This document shows, piece after piece, positions 1 to 10,609 of a DNA stretch of 62,894 nucleotides. A model generated the notes under the pieces. The model worked only from the letters and a program-made list of their open reading frames with translations. It did no database searches and had not been told where the DNA came from. This stretch comes from Desulfuromonadaceae bacterium. Lineage in GTDB: Bacteria > Desulfobacterota > Desulfuromonadia > Desulfuromonadales > SZUA-401. The stretch is from the NCBI GenBank assembly GCA_003246035.1, contig QKBP01000111.1, positions 1-62,894 on the forward strand, written 5' to 3'. The stretch's first letter is position 1. The number at the start of each line of letters is the position of its first letter. The position numbers and the translations under genes were made by a program.

Positions 1-81
1 CAAAAAGACGAATTTGAAGTAGCGAGCCTTCGTCATATCGGCGCCGTCGAGTTCGTGGAGTTACTACCAAGTATAAACAAT

Positions 82-792
82 ATGCCTAAAAGTCTGAAAC
101 AGGAAATCTCATCAGAGCTGTCAGCCGTTCGCGGACTGTTCGAAGATCTGGCACTTCTTGGCGCCGGGAATGTCTACCCTGATGGCGGGCCGGTCCGAGT
201 GTCTCCCCCCCCCGTTCCGGAGGGCGATGCTCCGCGGGGAAAGAGCCTCGACGAATTGCGCTATGAGCTCGAACAGTGTCAACGTTGCGCGTTGTGCAAC
301 CATCGCAGCACGGTGGTCTTCGGCGTAGGCAACCCTTCGGCCGACGTGGTCTTTGTCGGCGAAGCTCCCGGTCGAGAAGAAGACCTGAAGGGCGAACCCT
401 TTGTCGGCGAGGCCGGCCGACTGCTCGACCGTATTTTGCTCGCCATGGGGCTGAGTCGTTCGACGGTGTACATCTGCAACGTCATCAAGTGCAGACCGCC
501 GCAGAATCGCGACCCCCAGCCCGCAGAGATAGCCGCCTGTGAGCCTTTTCTGCTTGCCCAGATCGACGCCATCCGACCCAGGATGATCGTCACGCTCGGC
601 AAGTTCGCGGCCCAGACGCTGCTGCGCACGGATGCCCCTATCAGCAGACTGCGCGGCAAATGGCAGAGTTACCACGAGATCCCCCTGATGCCGACCTTTC
701 ACCCCGCTTTTCTGCTGCGCAACCCCGCGTCTAAACGTGATGTCTGGGAAGATATGAAGCAGGTGATGTACCGCCTGCGCGAGAGCACCTGA
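82..792 (+). CDS. Uracil-DNA glycosylase, family 4/5 type with Fe-S cluster
   Basis: Removes uracil from DNA as the first step of base-excision repair. Seen: a CxxCxxC cluster (Cys66/69/72 counted from ATG 82) followed by the GEAPG active-site motif (93-97), the segment NVIKCRPP and, near the C-terminus, HPAFLLR, the order expected of [4Fe-4S]-type bacterial/archaeal uracil glycosylases. An N-terminal linker of about 60 residues precedes the domain. The start is uncertain: the frame stays open to the window edge and GTG 55 is an alternative; neither has a good Shine-Dalgarno, and ATG 82 gives the more natural N-terminus. A short frame ending at TAG 20-22 may be the tail of the preceding gene. 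The stop overlaps the next ATG (TGATG), so it is translationally coupled to the ABC transporter genes. Confidence 0.93.
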   Translation: MPKSLKQEISSELSAVRGLFEDLALLGAGNVYPDGGPVRVSPPPVPEGDAPRGKSLDELRYELEQCQRCALCNHRSTVVFGVGNPSADVVFVGEAPGREEDLKGEPFVGEAGRLLDRILLAMGLSRSTVYICNVIKCRPPQNRDPQPAEIAACEPFLLAQIDAIRPRMIVTLGKFAAQTLLRTDAPISRLRGKWQSYHEIPLMPTFHPAFLLRNPASKRDVWEDMKQVMYRLREST

Positions 793-1547
793 TGGAACTC
801 CTGCGCCTCGAGCATGTCGCCAGTCACGCCGTGGCAGCGACGGGCCATGAAGTACCGGTCCTCCAGGACGTCTCGTTCGAGGTCCATGCCGGGGAGTTGC
901 TGGTGCTGTTCGGACGCTCGGGCGGAGGCAAGACGACCCTCCTGCGGCTGATGAACCGCCTGGTTGAACCCGCTGCCGGGGACCTCCGCTATCTCGGGCA
1001 GCGTCTCGATACGTATCCTCCTGGCGAGTTGCGTCGCTCGATCATGCTCCTGCCCCAGAGGGCCGTGATGTTTCCGGGGAGCGTCCGCGAGAACATACTG
1101 CTCCCCCTGCGAATGGCACGCCGTTACGAAGAAATGCAGGATACGTCGTGGTTTCAAACGATCATGGGACAGTGCCAGCTTGCCCAGGAATTGCTCGAAC
1201 GCTCCGCGTCGGAGCTGTCGATTGGCCAGCAGCAACGGGTGGCTCTCGCCCGTGCCCTGATCGCGCGTCCCACGTTGATGCTGGCAGACGAGCCGACATC
1301 GGCGCTGGATCGACCGACGGCAAGACAGATCGCCATGACCCTGCGTGACTTTGCGCATTCTGATGGGAAAGCCTCCGTCATGGTCAGCCACGATCTTGAA
1401 CTGGCCGCGACTATCGCCGATCGGATGCTTTTCCTCGACGATGGCGTCGTCGTCGAACAGGGGATGCCGCAAAAGATCCTGAAGGAACCCTGCGACGAGC
1501 GTCTTAAGGAGTTTTTGGAGCACGAGGCGGCGGAGGGAAAAACGTGA
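792..1547 (+). CDS. fetA: ABC transporter ATP-binding protein, FetA/YbbL-like
   Basis: ATPase of a two-gene ABC system. Walker A GRSGGGKT (41-48), signature LSIGQ (142-146) and Walker B LMLADEP (162-168) are all intact, followed by the H-loop SHDLE. At 251 residues it is a single nucleotide-binding domain. The next gene encodes an UPF0014/FetB permease and overlaps by 4 bases (GTGA), the arrangement known for the FetAB iron exporter of enterobacteria that protects against oxidative stress. The iron substrate is inferred from that pairing only; the sequence itself does not show substrate. Coupled by a 1-base overlap to the upstream uracil glycosylase gene. Confidence 0.88.
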   Translation: MELLRLEHVASHAVAATGHEVPVLQDVSFEVHAGELLVLFGRSGGGKTTLLRLMNRLVEPAAGDLRYLGQRLDTYPPGELRRSIMLLPQRAVMFPGSVRENILLPLRMARRYEEMQDTSWFQTIMGQCQLAQELLERSASELSIGQQQRVALARALIARPTLMLADEPTSALDRPTARQIAMTLRDFAHSDGKASVMVSHDLELAATIADRMLFLDDGVVVEQGMPQKILKEPCDERLKEFLEHEAAEGKT

Positions 1548-2314
1548 TCGAACTCTCCCGAATCGAAATGGTCATGGTGGTCGGCCTCCTGCCGTTGGTT
1601 GCTGCCCTGAGCATGTGGCGCGGCCTGTCGCTAAAAACCTTCCTCTGGCCGGGCCTGCGCATGGTTGTCCAGTTAAGCGTGCTCGGCGTGGTGCTGGAGC
1701 TGATTTTTTCTGCCAGCAGCGGACTGTTTGTCGCCCTGCTTCTTGTCCTGATGGCGGGATTCGCCGTACAGACCGTGGTCGAACGCCTGGAGCACCGTTT
1801 CCCTGGCGTGTACAGAATTGTCGCCATGGCGCTTCTCGTCGGGTGCGGTGGGGCTACGGTTTTTTTCTGCCATCTGGTGATTGGGATTGAGCCATGGTAT
1901 TCGCCACGTTACCTCATCCCGCTAGCCGGCATGGTGTTCGGCAATTCCATGACCGGTGCCAGCCTGGCTGCCGAGCGTCTGACCAGTGATCTTAGACAGC
2001 GCAGGGAAGAGATCGAGGCCTCCCTCTGTCTTGGCGCCTCTCCTCGTCAGGCCTCACGCGAAGTGCTTAAAAAAGCGTATTACGCGTCCATGATTCCGAC
2101 CATCAACTCAATGGCCGCCATGGGATTGGTCTTTATCCCCGGAATGATGACCGGGCAGATCCTTTCGGGGGTCTCTCCCCAGGTAGCCGTGGCGTATCAA
2201 ATTGCCATCATGTGCGTGATCGTTTTCGGAGTATCCGTGGCCAGCCTGTTGATTCTTGAATTCGGCTACCGGGCTTGTTTTACTTCGGCCTGGCAGTTGC
2301 GGTTGACCGACTAA
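1544..2314 (+). CDS. fetB: ABC transporter permease, UPF0014 (FetB/YbbM-like)
   Basis: Integral membrane permease of about 256 residues with several hydrophobic segments (roughly 9-27, 35-58, 60-80, 90-115, 185-205, 215-245) and the family's charged cytoplasmic stretch around ERLTSDLRQRREEIEASL, which is followed by LGASPRQA. It starts at GTG overlapping the stop of the ATPase gene (GTGA). Family knowledge: the enterobacterial FetAB pair exports iron. Probably the membrane partner of the preceding ATPase. About 97 bases downstream lack a gene before the PilZ gene; they hold a T-rich tract and a candidate promoter. Confidence 0.88.
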   Translation: MIELSRIEMVMVVGLLPLVAALSMWRGLSLKTFLWPGLRMVVQLSVLGVVLELIFSASSGLFVALLLVLMAGFAVQTVVERLEHRFPGVYRIVAMALLVGCGGATVFFCHLVIGIEPWYSPRYLIPLAGMVFGNSMTGASLAAERLTSDLRQRREEIEASLCLGASPRQASREVLKKAYYASMIPTINSMAAMGLVFIPGMMTGQILSGVSPQVAVAYQIAIMCVIVFGVSVASLLILEFGYRACFTSAWQLRLTD

Positions 2315-2350
2315 TCATTCGTAACCTATTGGGATTGCAGTTTTTTGTTG

Positions 2351-2379
2351 TTGCCCATCACCCTGTCGGATGCTAAAAG
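2351..2379 (+). promoter_or_regulatory. Candidate sigma-70 promoter for the PilZ gene
   Basis: TTGCCC (2351-2356), 17-base spacer, TAAAAG (2374-2379). Each box matches the consensus at four of six positions. It lies in the gap between the permease gene and the PilZ gene, giving a leader of about 25 bases that contains the strong GAGGAGG ribosome site. Confidence 0.35.
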
Positions 2380-2411
2380 TTTTTTATTTGTGCATCTGAG
2401 AGGAGGAGGGG

Positions 2412-2753
2412 GTGAACGAACGACGGGATCTCAAACGCCACCGCAAACGTCTACAGCTGCGCTTCGGACCGGACGGACCCAGCCGCGTCGGTTTTACGGA
2501 GGATATCTCGGACACGGGTATATTTGTCCGTTCTGCCTTTGTCCACAACCCTGGATCGATGCTGCACCTGTACCTGAACGTGAGCGGCCAGCAGGACGTT
2601 GTCATGACCGTTCGCGTCATGTGGGCGCGCAAGGTGCCGCCCAATCTGATGAACAAGGTCAAGGGGGGAATGGGGGTTCGAATTCTCACGTTTCTCGAGG
2701 GTGAGTCGACGTATCGCCTGCTGGTCGACAGTTTCGTCAAACTACCTGCTTGA
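2412..2753 (+). CDS. PilZ domain protein (c-di-GMP receptor candidate)
   Basis: A 113-residue stand-alone PilZ domain. Both c-di-GMP binding motifs are visible: RxxxR at the N-terminus (Arg5-Arg9, with a second overlapping Arg9-Arg13) and DxSxxG (Asp31, Ser33, Gly36) about 22 residues later, followed by the beta-barrel. It starts at GTG behind a strong purine-rich site (GAGGAGGAGGG). Such single-domain proteins act as effectors that change a partner after binding c-di-GMP; the partner cannot be told from the neighbours. An HD-GYP protein that could hydrolyse c-di-GMP is encoded at 56288-58333. Confidence 0.88.
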   Translation: MNERRDLKRHRKRLQLRFGPDGPSRVGFTEDISDTGIFVRSAFVHNPGSMLHLYLNVSGQQDVVMTVRVMWARKVPPNLMNKVKGGMGVRILTFLEGESTYRLLVDSFVKLPA

Positions 2754-2802
2754 TCATCGTGTAAGGACAGACTCCAGCCAAGTCTTTCACGGAGAGTTAC
2801 CT

Positions 2803-3429
2803 ATGGCCGTTCTGGAAGTTTCCCACCCTCTGGTTCGCCACAAGCTCGGGTTGATGCGCAAAGAAGACGTCAGCACCAAACTGTTTCGCGAACTCGCCTC
2901 TGAAATCGCTCGTCTGCTCACCTACGAGGCGACCAAGGATCTGGAAACGGAGACGGAAACGGTCCAAGGCTGGTCGGGAAGTATCGACATCGAGAGGATT
3001 AGGGGTAAGAAAGTCACGGTCGTACCGATTCTGCGCGCCGGGTTGGGGATGATGAACGGTGTCCTTGACCTGATTCCCAGCGCCCGCGTCAGCGTAGTCG
3101 GGCTGTATCGGAACGAGGAGACGCTCGAGCCCGTGGCCTACTATCAGAAGTTCACCAGTCACATGCAGGATCGTACCGCGCTGATTCTCGATCCGATGCT
3201 GGCGACGGGGGGGAGTGTGATCTCCGCCATCGACATGCTCAAGCAGTCCGGTTGTCGCAAGATCAAGGGGCTGTTTCTGGTTGCTGCGCCGGAAGGGATT
3301 CGGGCGTTACAGGACCGCCACCCCGATGTCGATATCTACGTGGCCGCCATCGATCAGGGACTCAACGCATCGGGCTATATCCTGCCGGGGCTTGGAGATG
3401 CCGGAGACAAGATTTTTGGTACCAAGTAA
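2803..3429 (+). CDS. upp: Uracil phosphoribosyltransferase
   Basis: Pyrimidine salvage enzyme converting uracil and PRPP to UMP. The 208-residue protein has the usual length. The PRPP-binding motif DPMLATGGS lies at 130-138, and the C-terminal uracil-binding segment reads [14 protein letters not shown] 2803 is chosen because GGAGAG sits just upstream and the protein starts with the family's [10 protein letters not shown]; an in-frame open stretch back to 2701 overlaps the PilZ gene and is not coding. In relatives a uracil permease gene follows; here only a damaged piece of it remains directly downstream. Confidence 0.96.
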   Translation: MAVLEVSHPLVRHKLGLMRKEDVSTKLFRELASEIARLLTYEATKDLETETETVQGWSGSIDIERIRGKKVTVVPILRAGLGMMNGVLDLIPSARVSVVGLYRNEETLEPVAYYQKFTSHMQDRTALILDPMLATGGSVISAIDMLKQSGCRKIKGLFLVAAPEGIRALQDRHPDVDIYVAAIDQGLNASGYILPGLGDAGDKIFGTK

Positions 3430-3458
3430 CGCCAGCGAGGTGCAGACGTCAAACGGAA

Positions 3459-3757
3459 TGGAACCTTCGCCACGGTTTGTGCTCAACCTCCGCGACATGG
3501 TGGTCGGCGCCCTGCTGCAGATGTTCCCCGTGTCGGTCATGGGCAGGATCCTGTTCCTGCTGTTTGGAGCGGTCGCGATCGTTGGCTCAACACCCTGGTG
3601 CGCTCCGGAGAAGGTCTCATGGTGCCGCGCAACCTGATCCTCATCACGCTGACCCTCGTCTGCGGTCTGGGGAGATGCGTTCGAGGTCGGTCCGCTCTCG
3701 CTGCAAGGGATCGGTTTGGCGGATGTCGTGGACGTGGTCCTCAACCGAGGGTCTCCC
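3459..3757 (+). pseudogene. Uracil permease (UraA/NCS2) C-terminal remnant, frameshifted
   Basis: Three consecutive pieces in different frames read as one UraA C-terminus: PVSVMGRILFLLFGAVAIVG (second frame), then after a shift near 3584-3588 GLNTLVRSGEGLMVPRNLIL (first frame), then after another shift near 3670-3673 FEVGPLSLQGIGLADVV and VLN (second frame). Together about 95 residues, matching the last two or three helices of NCS2 uracil permeases. The N-terminal roughly 300 residues are absent, and the piece begins about 30 bases after upp. Interpretation: an upp-uraA operon lost most of uraA by deletion and the rest is decaying. The surrounding stretch 3430-3888 contains no intact gene. 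Confidence 0.72.
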
Positions 3758-3848
3758 CATCCACAACCAGAGTGGCTCGCAGAATGCCCGAGTTATCGCT
3801 TTCTTGTACCTATCCCCGTTCGTGGTTTGCTCAGTAGTGCATCTCAGT

Positions 3849-3870
3849 GGCCGGATCTCCGGCCTTTTGT
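3849..3870 (+). terminator. Rho-independent terminator after upp/uraA remnant
   Basis: GGCCGG (3849-3854) pairs with CCGGCC (3859-3864) around loop ATCT and is followed by TTTT. It lies 19 bases before the kdsB start and probably ends transcription from upp. Confidence 0.7.
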
Positions 3871-3888
3871 CCGTGAAGAGGTAGTCTT

Positions 3889-4647
3889 ATGTCCAGAAAT
3901 GTGACCGCGATCATCCCGGCCCGTTATGCTTCCACCCGTTTTCCGGGTAAGCCTCTAGCCGACATCCACGGCAAGCCGATGATCCAGCATGTGTACGAGC
4001 GAACCTGGGCGGCCGACCTGGTCGATAGGGTCATTGTTGCGACCGATGATGCGCGTATTTTTCAGGCCGTTTTGACTTTCGGCGGCGAGGCGATGATGAC
4101 GCGGGACGACCATCCCACCGGCACCGACCGCCTCGCCGAGGTTGCCGCGTCTCTGGATAGTGATCTGATTGTCAATGTTCAGGGCGACGAGCCGATGATC
4201 GACCCGCGTATGATCGATCAGGCGGTTGCCCCAATGAGGGATGATGACTCAATCCCCATGGGGACCCTGATGGCACCGATCCAGAACCTTGAGGATTATC
4301 TGAACCCCAATGTGGTCAAGGTGGTGACAGACCGGCGGGGATTTGCCCTCTATTTTTCCCGTGCCCCGATCCCCCACCCCCGGGACTTTGCTTCGGACCT
4401 GCGCAACCAGCTTGCGCGCCTCGCCCCCCGCAGGCATATCGGGCTGTATGTCTATCGCCGCGAATTTCTACTCGCGTATCCGGCGTTGCCGGTTACTCCA
4501 CTCGAGTCACTTGAATGTCTTGAGCAGTTGCGAGCGCTCGAGAACGGCCATGCGATCCGGGTTGTCGAAACGCTCCTGAGCAGTCATGGCGTCGATACCC
4601 CTGAGGACCTCAAGATCGTCACGGATTTGATGAAACCCGTAGGCTAG
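3889..4647 (+). CDS. kdsB: CMP-Kdo synthetase (3-deoxy-manno-octulosonate cytidylyltransferase)
   Basis: Activates Kdo with CTP to CMP-Kdo for LPS inner core synthesis in the cytoplasm. The nucleotide-binding start [16 protein letters not shown] (about 8-23) and VQGDEP (near 104) are diagnostic; 252 residues is normal. AGAGGT upstream supports ATG 3889. It heads a run of Kdo genes: pyrG supplies its CTP substrate, and kdsA, kdsD and kdsC make Kdo. Confidence 0.96.
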   Translation: MSRNVTAIIPARYASTRFPGKPLADIHGKPMIQHVYERTWAADLVDRVIVATDDARIFQAVLTFGGEAMMTRDDHPTGTDRLAEVAASLDSDLIVNVQGDEPMIDPRMIDQAVAPMRDDDSIPMGTLMAPIQNLEDYLNPNVVKVVTDRRGFALYFSRAPIPHPRDFASDLRNQLARLAPRRHIGLYVYRREFLLAYPALPVTPLESLECLEQLRALENGHAIRVVETLLSSHGVDTPEDLKIVTDLMKPVG

Positions 4648-4661
4648 GGGACGAGATTTAG

Positions 4662-7170
<2,509 letters not shown>

Positions 7171-7189
7171 AAATCTGGAAGGTTGTTTG

Positions 7190-8161
7190 ATGGATAGTGT
7201 GCTCGATACCGCCCGCCGGGTGTTGAAAATTGAAGCTGAAGCGGTCACCGCTCTGGTGGAACGTCTCGACGGTGATTTCTCCGCGGCTGTGGAGATGGTC
7301 CTCGGTTGCTCCGGCCGCGTAGTCATAACCGGCATGGGGAAGTCCGGCCTGATCTGCCAGAAGATTGCTGCAACCATGGCCTCGACGGGGACCCCTGCGT
7401 TATTCCTTCATCCCGCCGAAGGGATCCATGGCGATCTCGGCATGCTGATGAAGGGAGATGTCGTGATCGGGGTTTCGAACTCTGGAGAAACCGAAGAACT
7501 TGTCCGCATCCTTCCTGTCATCAAGCGCATGGGGTTGCCGTTGATCTCCATGACCAGCAGCCGCGGCAGTACGCTCGGACGTGCCGGTGATGTGTTCCTC
7601 GACATCTCCGTGGTCGAAGAAGCGTGCCCACTCGGGCTCGCCCCGACAGCCAGTACCACGGCAACCCTGGCGCTCGGGGATGCCCTCGCGGTGGCGCTCC
7701 TGATCCAACGGGGTTTCAATGAGGAGGACTTTGCGTTGTTTCACCCGGGTGGGGCGCTCGGCAAGCGACTGCTTTTGCGCGTCGAAGATCTGATGCATCT
7801 CGGGACGGATATCCCTCTCGTGGGGGAGATGACCCCTGTCAAGGAGGCCCTGTTCGAGATTACAAGCAAGAAACTCGGTATTACAGGTGTGGTGGACGAG
7901 CAGGGTTGCCTGGTGGGCGTCTTCACGGATGGAGACCTGCGTCGCACCCTGGAGAGGCCCGGGGATCCCCTCGGCCTGCCGATTCGCGAGGTCATGTCTA
8001 GAAATCCGAAACGAATTCTGCGCAGCAATCTCGCCGCCAAGGCCCTCCAGAAAATGGAGGAGTTCAGTATCACCTCACTGTTTGCCTTCGAGAACGACGA
8101 AGACGCGATCCCGGTCGGAATCGTCCATCTACACGATCTGCTCAGATCGGGAGTGGTCTGA
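7190..8161 (+). CDS. kdsD: Arabinose-5-phosphate isomerase (KdsD/KpsF)
   Basis: Interconverts ribulose-5-phosphate and arabinose-5-phosphate, the first committed Kdo step. SIS sugar isomerase domain (about 35-165, with GMGKSG, SNSGET and the LFLHPAEGIHGDLG stretch) followed by two CBS domains (about 195-320). 323 residues from ATG 7190, which follows GGAAGG; an upstream in-frame ATG at 7142 would overlap kdsA and has no ribosome site. Coupled to kdsC by a 1-base TGATG overlap. Confidence 0.96.
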   Translation: MDSVLDTARRVLKIEAEAVTALVERLDGDFSAAVEMVLGCSGRVVITGMGKSGLICQKIAATMASTGTPALFLHPAEGIHGDLGMLMKGDVVIGVSNSGETEELVRILPVIKRMGLPLISMTSSRGSTLGRAGDVFLDISVVEEACPLGLAPTASTTATLALGDALAVALLIQRGFNEEDFALFHPGGALGKRLLLRVEDLMHLGTDIPLVGEMTPVKEALFEITSKKLGITGVVDEQGCLVGVFTDGDLRRTLERPGDPLGLPIREVMSRNPKRILRSNLAAKALQKMEEFSITSLFAFENDEDAIPVGIVHLHDLLRSGVV

Positions 8162-8679
8162 TGCAGGATCGACTCAGGAAGGTCAGGTTGCTATTGCTCG
8201 ATGTCGACGGGGTCCTGACGGACGGTCGTATCATCTACGGGTCCGATGGATTTGAGGCCAAGGCCTTTGACGTCAAAGACGGGCATGGGCTCAAACTTAT
8301 CCAGCGCTCGGGGATCGAGGTCGGAATCATTACCGGGCGTAGCTCGGACATCGTGCTCCGCCGCTCCGAGGAGCTCGGCGTCGTCTACCTCTACCAAGGT
8401 GCGAAGGACAAAATGGTGCCTTATCTCGAGATCCTGTCCCGCACGGGCTTGAAGGACGAGCAGATCGCCTATGTCGGCGATGATCTCGTTGACCTCCCCA
8501 TTCTGAAGCGTGTCGGTTTTTCGGCGACGGTTTCCGACGCAGTGGACGAGCTGAAAGGTGAGGTTGACTATGTGACGCGTCGCCCGGGTGGTCGTGGGGC
8601 CGTCCGCGAGATCTGTGATCTGATCCTCCGTTCTGGAACGGGGTGGGAAGAGGTAACCTCCCGATATTTCAAGAACTAG
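8161..8679 (+). CDS. kdsC: Kdo-8-phosphate phosphatase
   Basis: HAD-superfamily phosphatase releasing free Kdo. Motif I DVDGVLTDG has nucleophile Asp14 and Asp16; motif II is in ITGRSS; motif IV is VGDDLVDLP. 172 residues without a cap domain, as usual for this tetrameric family. It overlaps the stop of kdsD by one base and closes the Kdo synthesis block; LPS export genes follow. Confidence 0.96.
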   Translation: MQDRLRKVRLLLLDVDGVLTDGRIIYGSDGFEAKAFDVKDGHGLKLIQRSGIEVGIITGRSSDIVLRRSEELGVVYLYQGAKDKMVPYLEILSRTGLKDEQIAYVGDDLVDLPILKRVGFSATVSDAVDELKGEVDYVTRRPGGRGAVREICDLILRSGTGWEEVTSRYFKN

Positions 8680-8717
8680 CCGTCCATCAAATTCCATGCC
8701 AAAAGTTTCCCGCTTTC

Positions 8718-8747
8718 TTTACTTTACCGCCCGGTCAGTGCTATAAT
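8718..8747 (+). promoter_or_regulatory. Candidate sigma-70 promoter abutting lptC
   Basis: TTTACT (8718-8723), 18-base spacer, perfect TATAAT (8742-8747). Only six bases separate the -10 box from the lptC ATG at 8754, so the predicted first transcribed base is at or within a base or two of the start codon, and no Shine-Dalgarno is present. Confidence 0.5.
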
Positions 8748-8753
8748 CCCGCG

Positions 8754-9338
8754 ATGAAAAATCGTCGCCCAGTTCGCCATCTGCTCGTGCTGATCGCGGT
8801 CGTCCTGGTGGCCTATGTTGTGTTGCACATCTATCGCAACATGCCGGGCCCCGTTAAGGATATGGCCGAGGAGACCCCGGTGAGGCAGGAGAGCGATCTC
8901 GAGTTGCGCAACGTTGCCTTCACGGAGACCGAAGACGGACTCCCGGTCTGGTCGCTGAAGGCAGCCAGTGCGAATTATAGCAAGTCGGGACAGGCCGTTG
9001 ACCTCGAGGATATGGAGGTCGTCTTTTTTGCTCCCGACAAATCTCAGCGGGCCCACCTGCAGGCTGAACACGGCACGGTCGACCTGGTTTCTCGGGAGGT
9101 CATCGCCCGTGGTGATGTTCGAGTGGTGACCGGTGATGGTGCCAAGTTCAGCACCGAAGAGCTCCGCTATCGTCATGACCGTAAAGAACTCGTTACAGAA
9201 AAACTCGCTGTGTTCGACTTTCGCGGTGCTACGATCCAGGGCCTGGGCATGAACTACCTGCTCGACCAGAAGCTCCTTAAGTTGCTGACGGAGGTGTCCG
9301 CGGATGTGCCGTTCACACAGGGAGGAGGTGCACCCTGA
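8754..9338 (+). CDS. lptC: LPS export protein LptC
   Basis: Single-pass inner membrane protein that hands LPS from LptB2FG to the periplasmic LptA bridge. N-terminal membrane anchor at about residues 8-25, then a periplasmic beta-jellyroll with the LptC-type repeats (VWSLKAASANYSKSG, LQAEHGTVDLVSREVIARG). 194 residues, typical. The start is firm because the membrane segment begins directly after ATG 8754. No ribosome binding site is visible. Stop overlaps lptA ATG (TGATG). Confidence 0.92.
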   Translation: MKNRRPVRHLLVLIAVVLVAYVVLHIYRNMPGPVKDMAEETPVRQESDLELRNVAFTETEDGLPVWSLKAASANYSKSGQAVDLEDMEVVFFAPDKSQRAHLQAEHGTVDLVSREVIARGDVRVVTGDGAKFSTEELRYRHDRKELVTEKLAVFDFRGATIQGLGMNYLLDQKLLKLLTEVSADVPFTQGGGAP

Positions 9339-9826
9339 TGCGTTGGCTTTTCATCGGTCTTTTTCTGTGGACTTTGCTGCCAGTGGGTGCGCTTGCCGAA
9401 CCCACTGCCGAAGAGGTGATGAGTCGTGAGCCGGTGCATGTCAAAGCCGACTCGCTGGAAGCTCTCGGGGGCATGAACCAGGTTGTTTTCCATGGTAACG
9501 TGGTTGCTTCGCAGGCAGATCTGGTCATATACGCGGATCACCTCACGGTCGTCTATTCAGAAGGGCGCAAGGCCATGGACCGCGCCGAAGCTGACGGCAA
9601 CGTGCGGATCGTTCGTGGTGACCAGGTTGCCACTGCTGACCGAGCCGTGTATGACAGCCTTGCGGAGACGATTATGATGTCCGGCTCTCCCAAGGTCCGA
9701 CAAGGCGAGAGTTTCCTCGTCGGTTCCGAGATCACCCTTTACCTGCGCGAGCGACGCAGCGTCGTCCATGGCGCCGAAGGGGGGCGGGTGAACGCCGTCT
9801 TTACTCCGGAGGAGAAAGGGCAATGA
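9338..9826 (+). CDS. lptA: LPS transport periplasmic protein LptA
   Basis: Periplasmic beta-jellyroll protein forming the LPS bridge to the outer membrane. Signal peptide of about 20 residues ending at ALA, then an OstA-type domain with [21 protein letters not shown] and [13 protein letters not shown]. 162 residues including the leader, typical length. Overlaps lptC by one base and lptB by four (ATGA), so stoichiometric expression with its partners is likely. Confidence 0.93.
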   Translation: MRWLFIGLFLWTLLPVGALAEPTAEEVMSREPVHVKADSLEALGGMNQVVFHGNVVASQADLVIYADHLTVVYSEGRKAMDRAEADGNVRIVRGDQVATADRAVYDSLAETIMMSGSPKVRQGESFLVGSEITLYLRERRSVVHGAEGGRVNAVFTPEEKGQ

Positions 9827-10548
9827 CCCGGACGCTCAAGGCCACGGGGCTGTGCAAAAACTATCGCGGTCGCCAGGTCGTCAGTCATGTCGACCTCGAA
9901 GTCCCCTCGGGGAGAGTCATCGGCCTCTTGGGGCCGAACGGTGCCGGCAAGACCACGACGTTTTACATGGTGGTCGGCCTGACTCCCCCGGACAGTGGAT
10001 CGGTGCATCTGGATGATGAAGAGCTGACGACGACTCCGATGTACCAGCGGGCCCGCGCCGGTATCTCATATCTTCCCCAGGAGGCTTCCGTTTTCCGTAA
10101 GATGACCGTTGAGGAAAATCTCTTGGCCATCCTCGAGACCCTGGAGATTTCTCCTCAGGAGCGCAAGTCGCGCAAGGAGCATCTGCTCGAAGAGTTCCGC
10201 ATTACGCACATTGCGCGTTCATACGGATATGCACTGTCAGGCGGCGAGCGCCGCCGTGTCGAAATTGCCCGGGCGCTGGTTCTCGAGCCGACCTTTATCC
10301 TGCTTGATGAGCCGTTTGCCGGAATCGATCCGATTGCAGTGATCGACATTCAAAACATTATCTCCGGCTTGCGGGACCGGGGTATCGGAGTACTGATATC
10401 AGATCACAATGTTCGTGAGACCCTCGGAGTGTGCGATGCCGCCTACATTCTCAGCTCCGGAAAGGTCCTCGAGTACGGTGCCCCCGAATCGATCGCGAAC
10501 AGCGCCGAAGTCCGCGAAATTTACTTGGGGGACAAGTTCAAGCTGTAA
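9823..10548 (+). CDS. lptB: LPS export ABC transporter ATPase LptB
   Basis: Cytoplasmic ATPase of the LptB2FG extractor. Walker A GPNGAGKT (37-44), signature LSGGE (138-142), Walker B FILLDEP (158-164) and the LptB-type AGIDPIAV that follows. 241 residues. Its membrane partners LptF and LptG are encoded on the opposite strand at 27614-29886, not in this operon. Upstream of rpoN as in many Proteobacteria. Confidence 0.96.
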   Translation: MTRTLKATGLCKNYRGRQVVSHVDLEVPSGRVIGLLGPNGAGKTTTFYMVVGLTPPDSGSVHLDDEELTTTPMYQRARAGISYLPQEASVFRKMTVEENLLAILETLEISPQERKSRKEHLLEEFRITHIARSYGYALSGGERRRVEIARALVLEPTFILLDEPFAGIDPIAVIDIQNIISGLRDRGIGVLISDHNVRETLGVCDAAYILSSGKVLEYGAPESIANSAEVREIYLGDKFKL

Positions 10549-10609
10549 TGCGTGCTTGTATGCACCTCTTGACAGAGTTTAAACTGTTCAGGACAGAAAC
10601 AGGGGATCC

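Noticed and set aside
1..22. Six-codon frame ending at TAG 20-22
   Set aside because: Could be the tail of the preceding gene, but it is too short to identify.
3281..3637. Intact 118-codon gene overlapping upp
   Set aside because: The first part is a shadow of upp; only the later part resembles a protein family, and that continues in other frames, so it is treated as a permease remnant.
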